DNA from: Virgisporangium aurantiacum
GTDB lineage: Bacteria > Actinomycetota > Actinomycetes > Mycobacteriales > Micromonosporaceae
Assembly: GCF_016863635.1 (NCBI RefSeq)
Contig: NZ_BOPG01000033.1
Coordinates: forward strand, 248,001 to 312,000
Length of the DNA stretch: 64,000 nucleotides
Direction of reading: 5' to 3'
Made by a program: the position numbers and the translations under genes. The stretch's first letter is position 1; the number at the start of each line of letters is the position of its first letter. Of this stretch, positions 33,152 to 41,372 are shown in pieces. The notes under the pieces were generated by a model. The model was given only the letters and a program-made list of their open reading frames with translations, ran no database searches and had not been told where the DNA came from.

Positions 33152-34651
33152 TCAGCGCCAGGCGGGGGCGTTGGTCAGGTGGACCTCGTACGAGTGGGCG
33201 CCGCGGCGCTTTGCCCGGTACATCGCGGCGTCGGCGCGGCTGAGGAGGCTGGTCGCGTCCGGGCAGCGGTCGTCGGTCACCGCGATGCCGATGCTCGCCC
33301 GGACCCGCAGGGTGTGGTGGTCGTCGTAGCCGACGGGTCGGTCCATCTCCATCAGGATGCGGTCGGCGACGGCCACCGCCCGGTCGATGGTGTCGACGCC
33401 GGGCAGGATGATCCCGAACTCGTCGCCGCCGAGGCGACCACACACGGCCGCGTCGCCGCCGGGGCGGCCGCGCACGGCCGCGACCCCGCCGGGGCGGCCA
33501 CACACATCAGAGCCGAGCACGCTGCGTTGCAGCATGCCGGCGGCGGCGATGATCGCCGCGTCACCGGCGCCGTGGCCGAGGGTGTCGTTGATGCCCTTCA
33601 GCCCGTCCAGGTCGACGAACAGTACGGCGGTGGGGCCGGCGGCGAACACCTCGTGCAACTCGCGCAGGAACGCGGCCCGGTTGGCGAGCCCGGTGAGCGC
33701 GTCGTGGTTGGCGTCGAAGTTGAGCCGGTCGACGGCGGCGCGCCGCTCGGTGATGTCGCGGAGGTTCGCCACCAGCCCGTCGACGGCCGGGTTGTCGATG
33801 AGGTTCCGCACCGTCGACTCGACCCACCGCTGCTGGCCGTCGGCGTGCCGGACCCGCACCTCGACCCGGTGCTGGCCGCCCGGATCGGCCAGCGCCGCGG
33901 CCAGGTTCGCCTGCGCCACGGGCAGGTCGGCCGGCAGGATCCACTCGCGGAACCGGCCGCCCAGCAGGTCGTCGGGCTCCACGCCGATGAGGTTTCGCAC
34001 GCCCGGGCTGACGTACTTGACCGTCCCGTGGGTGTCGATCAGCGCGATGACGTCACACGCGTCCTGCACGAGGGCGCGGAACCGCTCGCCGCTGACGCGT
34101 ACCTCGCGCTCGGCGGCCTCGCGCTGCTCGGCGAGCACGCCGATGATCCGGATCAGCGCCACCGACACGAAGGCGCCGAACGCGCCGGCCACCTGGGCCA
34201 GCCCGGGATCCAGGTAGCTGTGCACCCACCCGGCCGCGACCGCGGCCTGACCCGCGGCGAGGCTGAGCACCGTGCCGGCCAGGGCCGGCCGCCAGACGCG
34301 CGCGGCCGACACCCGCATCTGCAGCACCGTGACGCCCACGAACGCGAACGACAGCAGCGGACCCCAGCCGATCAGGTAGAAGGTCGCGGTCACCGTCGCG
34401 AGCATGAGCGCGAGCCGCAGCACCGGCCGCCGCGCCAGGTCGCCGCCGGCCAGCCGGAGCTGCACGGCCGGTTGTTCGAGCACCGCGGCCAGCACGATGA
34501 ACGGCACCGCCAACCAGAACACCGGCCCGGCCCGGCCGAGCGCGTGCAGGAGGAACCCGGCGCCGAGGAAGCTCAACCCCTCCAGGCTGGGCCCGAGGAG
34601 ACGGCCGGCCGTGGCGAGACGCGGCGGCAGCCCGCCCCGGCTCCCGGCCAT
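33152..34651 (-). CDS. Membrane diguanylate cyclase with PAS domain and expanded GGDEF loop
   Basis: 499 residues, ATG 34651 behind GGGAGGG. About six membrane helices (residues 15-180) precede a PAS domain (about 195-315, 'FRALVQDACDVIALIDTHGTVKYVSPGV') and a GGDEF domain ('DALTGLANRAAFLRELHE', 'VLFVDLDGLKGINDTLGHGAGD', 'GRLGGDEFGIILPG'). It should make cyclic di-GMP. The usual short link before GGDEF is replaced by three tandem 10-residue copies, CGRPGGVAAV, RGRPGGDAAV and CGRLGGDEF. No RxxD inhibitory site is visible. No EAL domain is attached. Confidence 0.9.
   Translation of the reverse strand: MAGSRGGLPPRLATAGRLLGPSLEGLSFLGAGFLLHALGRAGPVFWLAVPFIVLAAVLEQPAVQLRLAGGDLARRPVLRLALMLATVTATFYLIGWGPLLSFAFVGVTVLQMRVSAARVWRPALAGTVLSLAAGQAAVAAGWVHSYLDPGLAQVAGAFGAFVSVALIRIIGVLAEQREAAEREVRVSGERFRALVQDACDVIALIDTHGTVKYVSPGVRNLIGVEPDDLLGGRFREWILPADLPVAQANLAAALADPGGQHRVEVRVRHADGQQRWVESTVRNLIDNPAVDGLVANLRDITERRAAVDRLNFDANHDALTGLANRAAFLRELHEVFAAGPTAVLFVDLDGLKGINDTLGHGAGDAAIIAAAGMLQRSVLGSDVCGRPGGVAAVRGRPGGDAAVCGRLGGDEFGIILPGVDTIDRAVAVADRILMEMDRPVGYDDHHTLRVRASIGIAVTDDRCPDATSLLSRADAAMYRAKRRGAHSYEVHLTNAPAWR
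33421..33510 (-). repeat. Three 30-bp tandem repeats inside the GGDEF active-site loop
   Basis: Units at 33421-33450, 33451-33480 and 33481-33510 each encode a (C/R)GR(P/L)GG(D/V)xxV segment; the one at 33421 carries the working GGDE(F) sequence. The period is exactly ten codons, so the reading frame is kept. Confidence 0.8.
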
Positions 34652-34718
34652 CCGTCCCTCCCGCCCCGGTTCGCCCAAGACGGTCGGCGGGCGGTCCCGT
34701 GACGGACCATTCGGCGGG

Positions 34719-35756
34719 CTAGCCGGAGATCTGAGCGCTTTCGCCGGTGACGTCCGGCTTCGGGACGCCGGCCCGCTCGGCGCCCGGCGTGCGGACGGCG
34801 GCGCCCGGCGTGCGGACGGCGGCGCGTTCGGCGGACGGCGTGCGGACGGCGGCGGACGGCGTGCGGACGCCGGCCCGCTCGGCGTCCGGCTTGCGGGCGC
34901 CGGTGCGTTCGGCGCCGATGCCGGCGGCCACCACGAACGCCACCCCGATCACCGGGGCCACGCCCGGCACCTGGTGCAGCGCGATCAGCCCGATCGCCAG
35001 CGCGAACGCCGGTTCCAGCGCCATCAGCGTGCCGAACGCCGACGTCGTGAGCCGTTGCAGCGCCAGCATCTCCAGCAGGAACGGCACCACGGGCAGCAGG
35101 ATCGCCAGCCCCAGGCCGATGAGCAGGAGGTCCCAGCTCATCCGTCCGATCGCCGACGGGCCGGCCACCGCGGTCGCGACCAGGCCGGCCACCGGCATCG
35201 AGATGCCCAGCCCGCGCACGCCGCTGACCTCGTCGCCGACGAACTGGGTGAGCAGGATGTAGCCGGCCCAGCAGCACGCCGCGCCGAGCGCGCACGCGAT
35301 GCCGACCAGGTCGGCTCCGCCGTGCCACGGCTCGGTGAGCAGCAGCACGCCGACCGCGGCCAGCGCCGGCCACACCTTGCGACCACCCGTGCCGCGCGCG
35401 ATCGCGACCCCGAGCGGCCCGAGGAACTCCAGCGCGCTCGCCGTCCCCAGCGGCAGCCGCGCGACGGCGGCCATGAACAGCATCGTCACGCTGGCCGTCA
35501 CGACGCCGAGGGCCACCGACCCGAGCAGCCCCCGCCGGCTGAACATCGACGGCCGCGGCCGCACCAGGATCAGCAGCAGCACGCCGGCCCACGCCAGTCG
35601 CAGCCAGGCCGCGCCGCCGGTACCGATGCGGTCGATCAGACCCACCGAAACGGCGAGCCCGAGCTGCACGCAGAGCATCGCGACGATCGCCATGGAGGCG
35701 CCGGCGCGGGCGGACGTCGTGGTCCCGGTGGTCGGTGACGGCAAGGTCGTGGTCAT
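34719..35756 (-). CDS. EamA/RhaT-type metabolite exporter with repeat tail
   Basis: 345 residues. Ten membrane helices in two EamA halves ('AAWLRLAWAGVLLLILVRP', 'GTASALEFLGPLGVAIARG', 'TSAFGTLMALEPAFALAIGLIALHQVPG') match drug/metabolite transporters such as amino-acid exporters. After the last helix, about 60 residues form a low-complexity tail with repeated VRTP(S/G)A(E) units. I chose ATG 35756; ATG 35765 is equally possible and neither has a good ribosome site. It is divergent from a LysR gene, which probably controls it. Confidence 0.85.
   Translation of the reverse strand: MTTTLPSPTTGTTTSARAGASMAIVAMLCVQLGLAVSVGLIDRIGTGGAAWLRLAWAGVLLLILVRPRPSMFSRRGLLGSVALGVVTASVTMLFMAAVARLPLGTASALEFLGPLGVAIARGTGGRKVWPALAAVGVLLLTEPWHGGADLVGIACALGAACCWAGYILLTQFVGDEVSGVRGLGISMPVAGLVATAVAGPSAIGRMSWDLLLIGLGLAILLPVVPFLLEMLALQRLTTSAFGTLMALEPAFALAIGLIALHQVPGVAPVIGVAFVVAAGIGAERTGARKPDAERAGVRTPSAAVRTPSAERAAVRTPGAAVRTPGAERAGVPKPDVTGESAQISG
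34747..34915 (-). repeat. GC-rich minisatellite encoding the EamA tail
   Basis: Imperfect copies of GTGCGGACGGCGGCG, mixed with GCGCCCGGC and CGTTCGGCG blocks, repeat across about 170 bases and encode the VRTPSA/VRTPGA tail. The array looks slippage-prone, so copy number may differ between strains. Confidence 0.65.
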
Positions 35757-35786
35757 GAGATTCATTAGACGGTGACGAATCGTCCG

Positions 35787-35829
35787 CGTCCACGTGTCAT
35801 TCGTGGACGGATCGTTCATGAATCATGAA
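35787..35829. promoter_or_regulatory. Two dyads in the EamA/LysR divergent promoter
   Basis: CGTCCACG (35787-35794) and CGTGGACG (35802-35809) pair perfectly around seven bases. TTCATGA-A-TCATGAA (35815-35829) is a perfect odd palindrome 11 bases before the LysR start. Both are candidate LysR sites, giving control of the exporter and self-repression. Confidence 0.55.
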
Positions 35830-35839
35830 TGATGGACCG

Positions 35840-36715
35840 ATGGACGTGCGCCGCCTGCGGTTACTGCTCGAACTGTCCCGGCTGGGCTCCATGCGTGCCG
35901 TCGCCGATGAGTTGCACATCACCACCTCCACCGTGTCGCAGCAGCTCGCCGCCCTGGCCCGCGAGGCGGGCACGCCGCTCGTCGAGCCGGACGGCCGGCT
36001 GGTGCGGCTCACCCCCGCCGGCCGCCGGCTCGCCGAGCACGCGGTGACGATCCTGGCGGCGGTCGAGGCGGCCCGGCTCGACCTGGACCCGGGCGCCGAG
36101 CCGGCCGGCACGCTCCGCGTCGCCGGGTTCGCGACGGCGGTGCGCCGGTCGCTGCTGCCGGTCGTGGCCGATCTCGCGGTGCGGCACCCGGACGTGCGGG
36201 TGCACATCAACGAGTACGAACCGCTCGAGATGATCGACCTGCTGGCCAGCGACGACATCGACCTCGCGCTCACCTACGACTACAACCTGGCGCCGATCGC
36301 GTTCGACCGGACCGTGGAGTACACCCCGCTGTGGTCGACCGCGTGGAGCCTCGGCGTGCCGGCCGACCACCCGCCGCTGCGGGGCAGCCTGGCCGTGTTC
36401 GGCCACTACCGGAGCCACGACTGGATCGTCAACTCCCGCAACACCGCCGACGAGCAGGTCGTCCGGATCCTCGGGTCGATGGCGGGGTTCGAGCCGCGGG
36501 TCGTCCATCGGATCGACAGCCTCGAACTCGTCCAGGACCTGATCGCCGCGGGCCTGGGCGTGGGGCTGCTCCCGGCCGACCAGCCGACCCGGGCGGGCGT
36601 CGCCCTGCTCCCGCTCGCCGCCCCCGAGGTCGACCTGCGCTCGTACGCGGTGATCCGCCGGGGACGGGCCGACTGGCCACCGCTCGCGCTGGTTCTCCGC
36701 CTGCTGCCCGTCTAG
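35840..36715 (+). CDS. LysR-family transcriptional regulator
   Basis: 291 residues from ATG 35840; the earlier ATG at 35825 falls inside a palindromic operator. The winged helix 'RRLRLLLELSRLGSMRAVADELHITTSTVSQQLAALAREAGTPLVEPDGRLVRLTPAG' is followed by the type-2 periplasmic-binding effector domain ('GTLRVAGFATAVRRSLLPVVADL'). It is divergent from the EamA exporter, the standard arrangement for a regulator that switches on export of its own ligand. Its stop overlaps that of the convergent DUF5753 gene. Confidence 0.92.
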   Translation: MDVRRLRLLLELSRLGSMRAVADELHITTSTVSQQLAALAREAGTPLVEPDGRLVRLTPAGRRLAEHAVTILAAVEAARLDLDPGAEPAGTLRVAGFATAVRRSLLPVVADLAVRHPDVRVHINEYEPLEMIDLLASDDIDLALTYDYNLAPIAFDRTVEYTPLWSTAWSLGVPADHPPLRGSLAVFGHYRSHDWIVNSRNTADEQVVRILGSMAGFEPRVVHRIDSLELVQDLIAAGLGVGLLPADQPTRAGVALLPLAAPEVDLRSYAVIRRGRADWPPLALVLRLLPV

Positions 36716-37590
36716 ATCTGGTTCAGGGCGTCGCGCAGGATGTCCGGCGTCCGGTCCGGCGGTTCGGCCTCGATGAACAGGCGGCCCACCGCGGCCAGGT
36801 ACCGGTCGACGTCGTCCTGCTTGTCGAGGTAGATGGCGCTCGTCAGCTGCTCGATGTAGACCATGTCGGGCAGGTCGCGCAGCGGGAACCGCAGGATCGT
36901 GAACGCGCCGCCGGCCGCGGCGTGGCCGCCGCTCCAGAACGGCATCACCTGCAGCCGCACCTTGGGGTGCTCGGTGAGTTCGAGCAGTTCCTCCACCTGT
37001 TCCCGGAGCACCTCGCGGCCGCCGATCGGGCGCCGGAGCACGGCCTCGTCGATCACCGCCCACAGCCGGGGCGCGTCGGGGATGCCGAGGATCCGCTTCC
37101 GGGCCATCCGCAACTCGACGCGGCGGTCGAGTTCCCGCGCGTCCTTCTGGCTGTGCCCGAGCAGGATCACCGAGCGGGCGTACGCCTCGGTCTGCAGCAG
37201 ACCGGGAACGAACTGCACCTCGTACGTGCGGATCAGCGTCGCCGCCTCTTCCAGCCCGAGGTAGTTCTGGAACCACGGCGGCAACAGGTCGGAGTACTGC
37301 GACCACCAGCCGGGCGCGTTCGCCGCGCGGGCCAGCGCCAGCATCTCGGCGAGCTCGACGGGGTCTTCGACGCCGTACAGCTTGAGCAGGTCGGCGACGT
37401 CGCGCTCCTTGAAGCCGACCCGGCCCAGCTCCATCCGGCTGATCTTGGATTCGGAGCCGCGGATCGTCCACCCGGCCTCGTCACGGGTAACACCGCGGAC
37501 CTCGCGCAGGGCGCGAAGGCGCCCGCCGAGTTGCATCCTGCGAACGATCGGGCCGCCACCCGACTCGCCGCGGTGATGAGCTGCGCTCAC
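36712..37590 (-). CDS. Helix-turn-helix regulator with DUF5753 domain
   Basis: 292 residues from GTG 37590, chosen because GGAGG lies five bases before it. An XRE-type helix-turn-helix ('LGGRLRALREVRGVTRDEAGWTIRGSESKISRMELGR') leads into DUF5753 ('QNYLGLEEAATLIRTYEVQFVPGLLQTEAYAR', 'LEQVEELLELTEHPKVRLQVMPF'-like block). These actinomycete regulators (BldB/WhiJ systems) normally sit beside a small DUF397 gene. None is found next to this one, so it is an orphan copy. Confidence 0.9.
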   Translation of the reverse strand: MSAAHHRGESGGGPIVRRMQLGGRLRALREVRGVTRDEAGWTIRGSESKISRMELGRVGFKERDVADLLKLYGVEDPVELAEMLALARAANAPGWWSQYSDLLPPWFQNYLGLEEAATLIRTYEVQFVPGLLQTEAYARSVILLGHSQKDARELDRRVELRMARKRILGIPDAPRLWAVIDEAVLRRPIGGREVLREQVEELLELTEHPKVRLQVMPFWSGGHAAAGGAFTILRFPLRDLPDMVYIEQLTSAIYLDKQDDVDRYLAAVGRLFIEAEPPDRTPDILRDALNQI

Positions 37591-37723
37591 CGGTGCCTCC
37601 GAAGCCCCCCTGCTCGTTCCCCCGTGAGCGGTTTCCACATTTCTGACACCAGTCGATCAGCCGGGTGGCAGCGATGCCCAGACAGATTACGGCCTCGCGA
37701 GGATCACGGCAAAGCGCGGTCGA

Positions 37724-38593
37724 TCAGGCACCCTCGACGCGCAGGCCGTACGCCCGAACGGCGGTGGCGCCGAGGATCGCCCGCGCGTCCTGCTCCGGCA
37801 CCGGCCCGAGCGCCTCGAGCAGCGCCGCGTGCACCTGGCCGTAGGTCGCGGCGAGCAGGCACACCGGCCAGTCGGAGCCGAACATCAGGCGCTCCGGGCC
37901 GAAGGCCGCCAGCGCCGCACCCACGTACGGGCGCAGGTCGCCGACCGTCCAGCCGCTCCAGTCGGCCTCGGTGACCAGCCCGCTGAGCTTCGCGTAGGCG
38001 TTCGGCGCCGCCGCGTACCCGGCGAGCGCGGCCGACCAGTCGTCGAGGTCGCCGGCCTTGATGGGCGGCTTGCCGAGGTGGTCGAGCACGAACCGCACGG
38101 CCGGCAGCGCGTGCGCCACCCGGGCCGCCGACCTGAGCTGGTCGGCCCGGATCACCAGATCGAAGGCCAACCCGGCGGCGCCGACGGCCGCGAGACCGCG
38201 GCGCACGTCGGCGCGGTCCAGGTAGTCGGTGGTTTCGGCTTGGACCTGCGCGCGGACGCCCACCAGCCGGTCGCCGCCGGGCAGCGCCCGGTACGCGGCG
38301 ATCGTCGCCGCGACGTCGTCCGCCGCGGGGTCGAGCCACGCGACCACGCCGGCGATCTCCGGCGTCTCGGCGGCGAGCCGGAGCAGGTCGGCCGCCTCGG
38401 CGCGGTCGCACCGGCCGCCCTCCACGAGCACCGTGTGCCGCACGCCGACGGCGCTCAGTTCGGCCTGCAGCATCGCCGGCGTGAACGTGCGGCGGATGGG
38501 CTCCAGGCCGGCGTCGTCGAGCCAGGTGTAGCCGCCGTCGACCGTCCATAGGTGCTGGTGCGCGTCCACCGTCACCGAAAAATCGGCACTCAA
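37724..38593 (-). CDS. Amidohydrolase-fold sugar lactonase (fuconolactonase-like)
   Basis: 289 residues. The TTG at 38593 is taken as start because GGAGG lies six bases before it and VDAHQHLW follows shortly. Metal and active-site residues are seen in 'DAHQHLWTVDGGYTWL', 'VLVEGG', 'FVLDHLGKPPI' and 'MFGSDWPVCLL'. This matches the COG3618 lactonases that open L-fucono- or L-rhamnono-lactones. It is downstream of an aldo-keto reductase that could make the lactone. Confidence 0.85.
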   Translation of the reverse strand: MSADFSVTVDAHQHLWTVDGGYTWLDDAGLEPIRRTFTPAMLQAELSAVGVRHTVLVEGGRCDRAEAADLLRLAAETPEIAGVVAWLDPAADDVAATIAAYRALPGGDRLVGVRAQVQAETTDYLDRADVRRGLAAVGAAGLAFDLVIRADQLRSAARVAHALPAVRFVLDHLGKPPIKAGDLDDWSAALAGYAAAPNAYAKLSGLVTEADWSGWTVGDLRPYVGAALAAFGPERLMFGSDWPVCLLAATYGQVHAALLEALGPVPEQDARAILGATAVRAYGLRVEGA

Positions 38594-38657
38594 GCTGTGC
38601 CTCCGAGGGCGAAAAGCCAAAGCCTCCGGCATGCCCGCCTCCGCTTCGCTCCGGCGA
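38594..38657 (-). repeat. Intercistronic element GGAGCGAAGCGGA, copy 2
   Basis: Read on the minus strand, the reductase stop is followed by GGAGCGAAGCGGAGGC, GGCAT and, near the lactonase start, GGAGGCACAG, the same order as at 29131-29194 in the xylo-oligosaccharide operon. Confidence 0.5.
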
Positions 38658-39593
38658 TCATGCCGGAACCTGCGCGATCAGCCCGGCCGCCGCGAGCGCC
38701 GGCCACAGCTCCGGCGGCGGCCCGTCCGCGAAGAGGTCGGCGTTGCGGCGCACCTGCTCGGGCGTCTCGGCGCCGACGAGCACCGTCGACACGGCCGGAT
38801 GCCCGGCGGCGTAGGCGATCGCGGCCGCCGGCAGGGTGCTGCCGTGCCGGGCGCAGACGTCGGCGATCGCCTGCGCCCGCGCGACGAGGTCGGCCGGCGC
38901 CGCGTGGTACTCGTACGCCAGGCCGGTGCGCGGGTGGTCGTGCGCGAGCAGCCCGCTGTTGAAGACGCCGCCGATGATCACCTTGGTGCCGGCCTCGACG
39001 CACGCGGGCAGCAGTTCGGCGAGCGCGGGCTGTTCGAGCAGCGTGTACCGGCCGGCGATCAGCACGGTGTCGGGCCGGCACTCGCGGACGAAGCGGGTCA
39101 GGTACGCGGTGTTGGTGGACCCGGTGCCGATCGCGCCGACCACTCCCGCGTCGCGCAGCTCGGCCAGGGCCGGGAACGCCGTGCCGATCGCGGCGTCGGC
39201 GTGGCCCTCCGCGTCGTGGATCAGCGCGATGTCGAGGCGGTCGTGGCCGAGGCGGGCGAGGCTGTCGTCGATCGAGCGGCGGACGCCGTCGCGGCTGAAG
39301 TCCCAGACCCGCTTGTGGGTGGCGGGCACCAGGAAGTCGGTGTCCATCCCGCCCGCGTCGGTCGGCTCCAGCACGCGCCCGACCTTGCTGCAGAGCGTGT
39401 ACCCGCCGCGCGGCCGGCCGGCGAGGGCCGCGCCGAGCCTGCGCTCCGACAGGCCGAGCCCGTAGTGCGGCGCGGTGTCGAAGAACCGGACACCGGCGTC
39501 CCAGGCCGCGTCCACTATGGACCGTCCCTGCTCGTCGGTGATCTCGACGAACAGGTTTCCCAGTTGCGCGCAGCCGAGCCCCAGCGAAGTCAT
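38658..39593 (-). CDS. Aldo/keto reductase (aldose 1-dehydrogenase-like)
   Basis: 311 residues. The catalytic tetrad is visible: Asp and Tyr in 'FFDTAPHYGLGLSERRLG', Lys in 'YTLCSKVGR', His in 'IALIHDAEG'. The C-terminal NADP site is in 'STVLVGAETPEQVRRN'. It matches the D-threo-aldose/L-fucose dehydrogenase branch, which oxidises the sugar at C1 to a lactone. With the lactonase it gives the first two steps of an oxidative deoxysugar route; the later dehydratase and aldolase genes are not in the window. Confidence 0.87.
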   Translation of the reverse strand: MTSLGLGCAQLGNLFVEITDEQGRSIVDAAWDAGVRFFDTAPHYGLGLSERRLGAALAGRPRGGYTLCSKVGRVLEPTDAGGMDTDFLVPATHKRVWDFSRDGVRRSIDDSLARLGHDRLDIALIHDAEGHADAAIGTAFPALAELRDAGVVGAIGTGSTNTAYLTRFVRECRPDTVLIAGRYTLLEQPALAELLPACVEAGTKVIIGGVFNSGLLAHDHPRTGLAYEYHAAPADLVARAQAIADVCARHGSTLPAAAIAYAAGHPAVSTVLVGAETPEQVRRNADLFADGPPPELWPALAAAGLIAQVPA

Positions 39594-39691
39594 CGAATGC
39601 CTTTCGTGGTCATCGCCACCTTGGCGGCGGGGGGAATGAGGTCCTTGGTAGTTGGCGCGGCTTCAATGCGTAGCAAAGCAGTACCGGTAGT

Positions 39692-40860
39692 TTGTCTGAT
39701 ATGGGGAGGGTGGTGAAGCGGGCGTTCAAGTTTCGCTTCTATCCCACCGATATGCAGGCGGCTGTACTCGCCCGCACCTTTGGCTGTGTCCGCAAGGTTT
39801 ACAACCTCGCGCTGGCCGCGCGGTCCGAAGCATGGTCGGTCCGGCGGGAACGGCTCACCTACGACGCCACCAGCGCGATGCTGACCGGCTGGAAGAAGTC
39901 CGAGGAACTGGCCTTCCTCAACGAGGTGTCGGCGGTGCCGTTGCAACAGGTGCTGCGGCATTTGCAGACGGCGTTCACGAGTTTCTTCGCCAAGCGGGCC
40001 CGGTATCCGAGGTTCAAGAGCAGGAAGCGTTCGCGGAGGTCGGCGGAGTACACCAGGAGCGCCTTCCGTTGGCGTGATGGCCTCGCCGTCGACGGTCACG
40101 GTGTCGCAGGACGCGGCCGGACGCTGGTTCGTGTCCCTGCTCTGTGAGGACACCATCCCGGACGCCGCAGCCACGAACGCGGCAGTAGGTGTCGATGTCG
40201 GGCTGGACAGTCTGTTGACCTTGTCCACCGGTGAGAAGGTCGCCAACCTGCGGCACGAGCGCCGTGACCGTGACCGGCTCGCCCTCGCTCAGCGTCGCCT
40301 TGCCCGCAAGGTCAAAGGCGACGGGGCCAACCGGGCCAAGGCCCGGATCAAGGTCGCCCGGATCCATGCGCGGATCGCCGACCGGCGTCGGGATCACCTG
40401 CACAAGCTGACCACTCGACTCGTTCGTGACAACCAAACGATCGTGATCGAGGACCTGACCGTGGCAAACCTGGTCAAGAACCACAGCCTTGCCCGGGCCA
40501 TCTTCGACGTGGCCTGGCGACAGTTCCGCGAACTGCTGGAGTACAAAGCAGACTGGTACGGCCGCACGGTGGTCGCCGTCGACCGCTGGTTCCCGTCCAC
40601 CAAGCTGTGCTCGGCCTGCGGCACGCTGGCCGAGACGATGCCCCTGGGCGTCCGCACGTGGATCTGCCGGTGCGGTGTCGTCCATGACCGTGATGTGAAC
40701 GCGGCACGCAATCTGCTCGCCGAAGGGCTTTCGGTGATTGCCTGTGGAGGCGGTGTCAGACCTCAACGGGAGTCCTCCCGGATGGGGCAGTCGTCTGCGA
40801 AGCAGGAAACCCAGCGGGCGACCGCTGGACTCCCACCTTTGACAGGAGAGAGATGCCAAC
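39692..40860 (+). mobile_element. tnpB-only IS605/IS607-type insertion, decayed
   Basis: A broken tnpB and a structured right end lie between the reductase and YciI genes, with no tnpA. The right end is placed near the degenerate terminal sequence GGAGAGAGATGCCAAC (40845-40860). The left end is uncertain and no target duplication was seen, as expected for these families. Confidence 0.6.
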
Positions 40861-40895
40861 CGATGAATGTACGGGGCAGAAAATGTTCGCGGTAG
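39701..40895 (+). pseudogene. tnpB: tnpB RNA-guided nuclease gene, frameshifted by an internal deletion
   Basis: Two frames carry the halves. The first (to 40147) has the N-terminal TnpB domain 'KRAFKFRFYPTDMQAAVLARTFGCVRKVYN' up to 'YTRSAFRWRDG'. The second (from about 40080) resumes at 'SPSTVTVSQDAAGRWFVSLLCEDT'. Roughly 20 residues usually found between these blocks are missing, so a deletion near 40078 both removed sequence and shifted frame. The RuvC residues are otherwise intact (GVDVGLDSLL, VIEDLTV, HDRDVNAARNLL), as is the zinc ribbon (CSACG...CRCG). Without the join the protein cannot form. Confidence 0.85.
40740..40859 (+). ncRNA. Candidate TnpB omega RNA at the right end
   Basis: By family rule the guide RNA overlaps the tnpB 3' end and runs to the element boundary. 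A clear hairpin is CCAGCGG (40811-40817), a GCGA tetraloop, then CCGCTGG (40822-40828). The terminal hairpin usual in this family looks eroded. The guide would start just past 40860. Confidence 0.4.
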
Positions 40896-40959
40896 CGTGT
40901 CCGGGCGACCGGTGGGGCTCCGACGTCTCCTTCGACAGCCCCGACCGAAGGAGAAACCG

Positions 40960-41370
40960 ATGAAGTACATGATCCTCCTCTACGGCTCCCAGCAGGACTA
41001 CGACGTGCTCGGCGGCAAACCGCCCGCGGAGGGCTACACCGGGCAGCCGATGACGCCCGACGAGGTGGCGGCCATGCACCAGTACATGGGCGACTACAAC
41101 CAGAAGCTGGTCGACTCGGGCGAGTTCGTCGACGGCCGCGGCCTCACCGCGCCGGTGCACGCCCGCCGGGTGCAGTTGAAGAACGGGGCGCCAGTGATCA
41201 CCGACGGTCCGTACCCGGAGACGCAGGAGGTGCTCGCCGGGTTCACGATCGTCGAGTGCGCGAGCTACGACCGGGCCGCCGAGATCGCCGCGGGGTTCGT
41301 GAACCCCGGCAACCCGGGTGAGTACGTCGACATCCGGCCGGTGGCCGAGGGCTTCGAAGAGCTGATCTGA
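40960..41370 (+). CDS. YciI/DGPF-domain protein, ECF42 partner
   Basis: 136 residues, ATG 40960 behind GAAGGAG. 'MKYMILLYGSQQDYDVLGG' and 'VITDGPYPETQEVLAGFTIVECASYDRAAEIA' carry the DGPF motif. Proteins of this type are regularly encoded beside ECF42 sigma factor genes, and this one lies two bases before such a gene. The activity of the family is unknown; a ferredoxin-like fold with a catalytic His/Asp has been suggested for YciI relatives. Confidence 0.9.
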   Translation: MKYMILLYGSQQDYDVLGGKPPAEGYTGQPMTPDEVAAMHQYMGDYNQKLVDSGEFVDGRGLTAPVHARRVQLKNGAPVITDGPYPETQEVLAGFTIVECASYDRAAEIAAGFVNPGNPGEYVDIRPVAEGFEELI

Positions 41371-41372
41371 GC

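Noticed and set aside
37724..39593. A full L-fucose catabolic operon
   Set aside because: Only an aldose dehydrogenase and a lactonase are present; dehydratase, later enzymes and a transporter are missing, so the sugar is not fixed.
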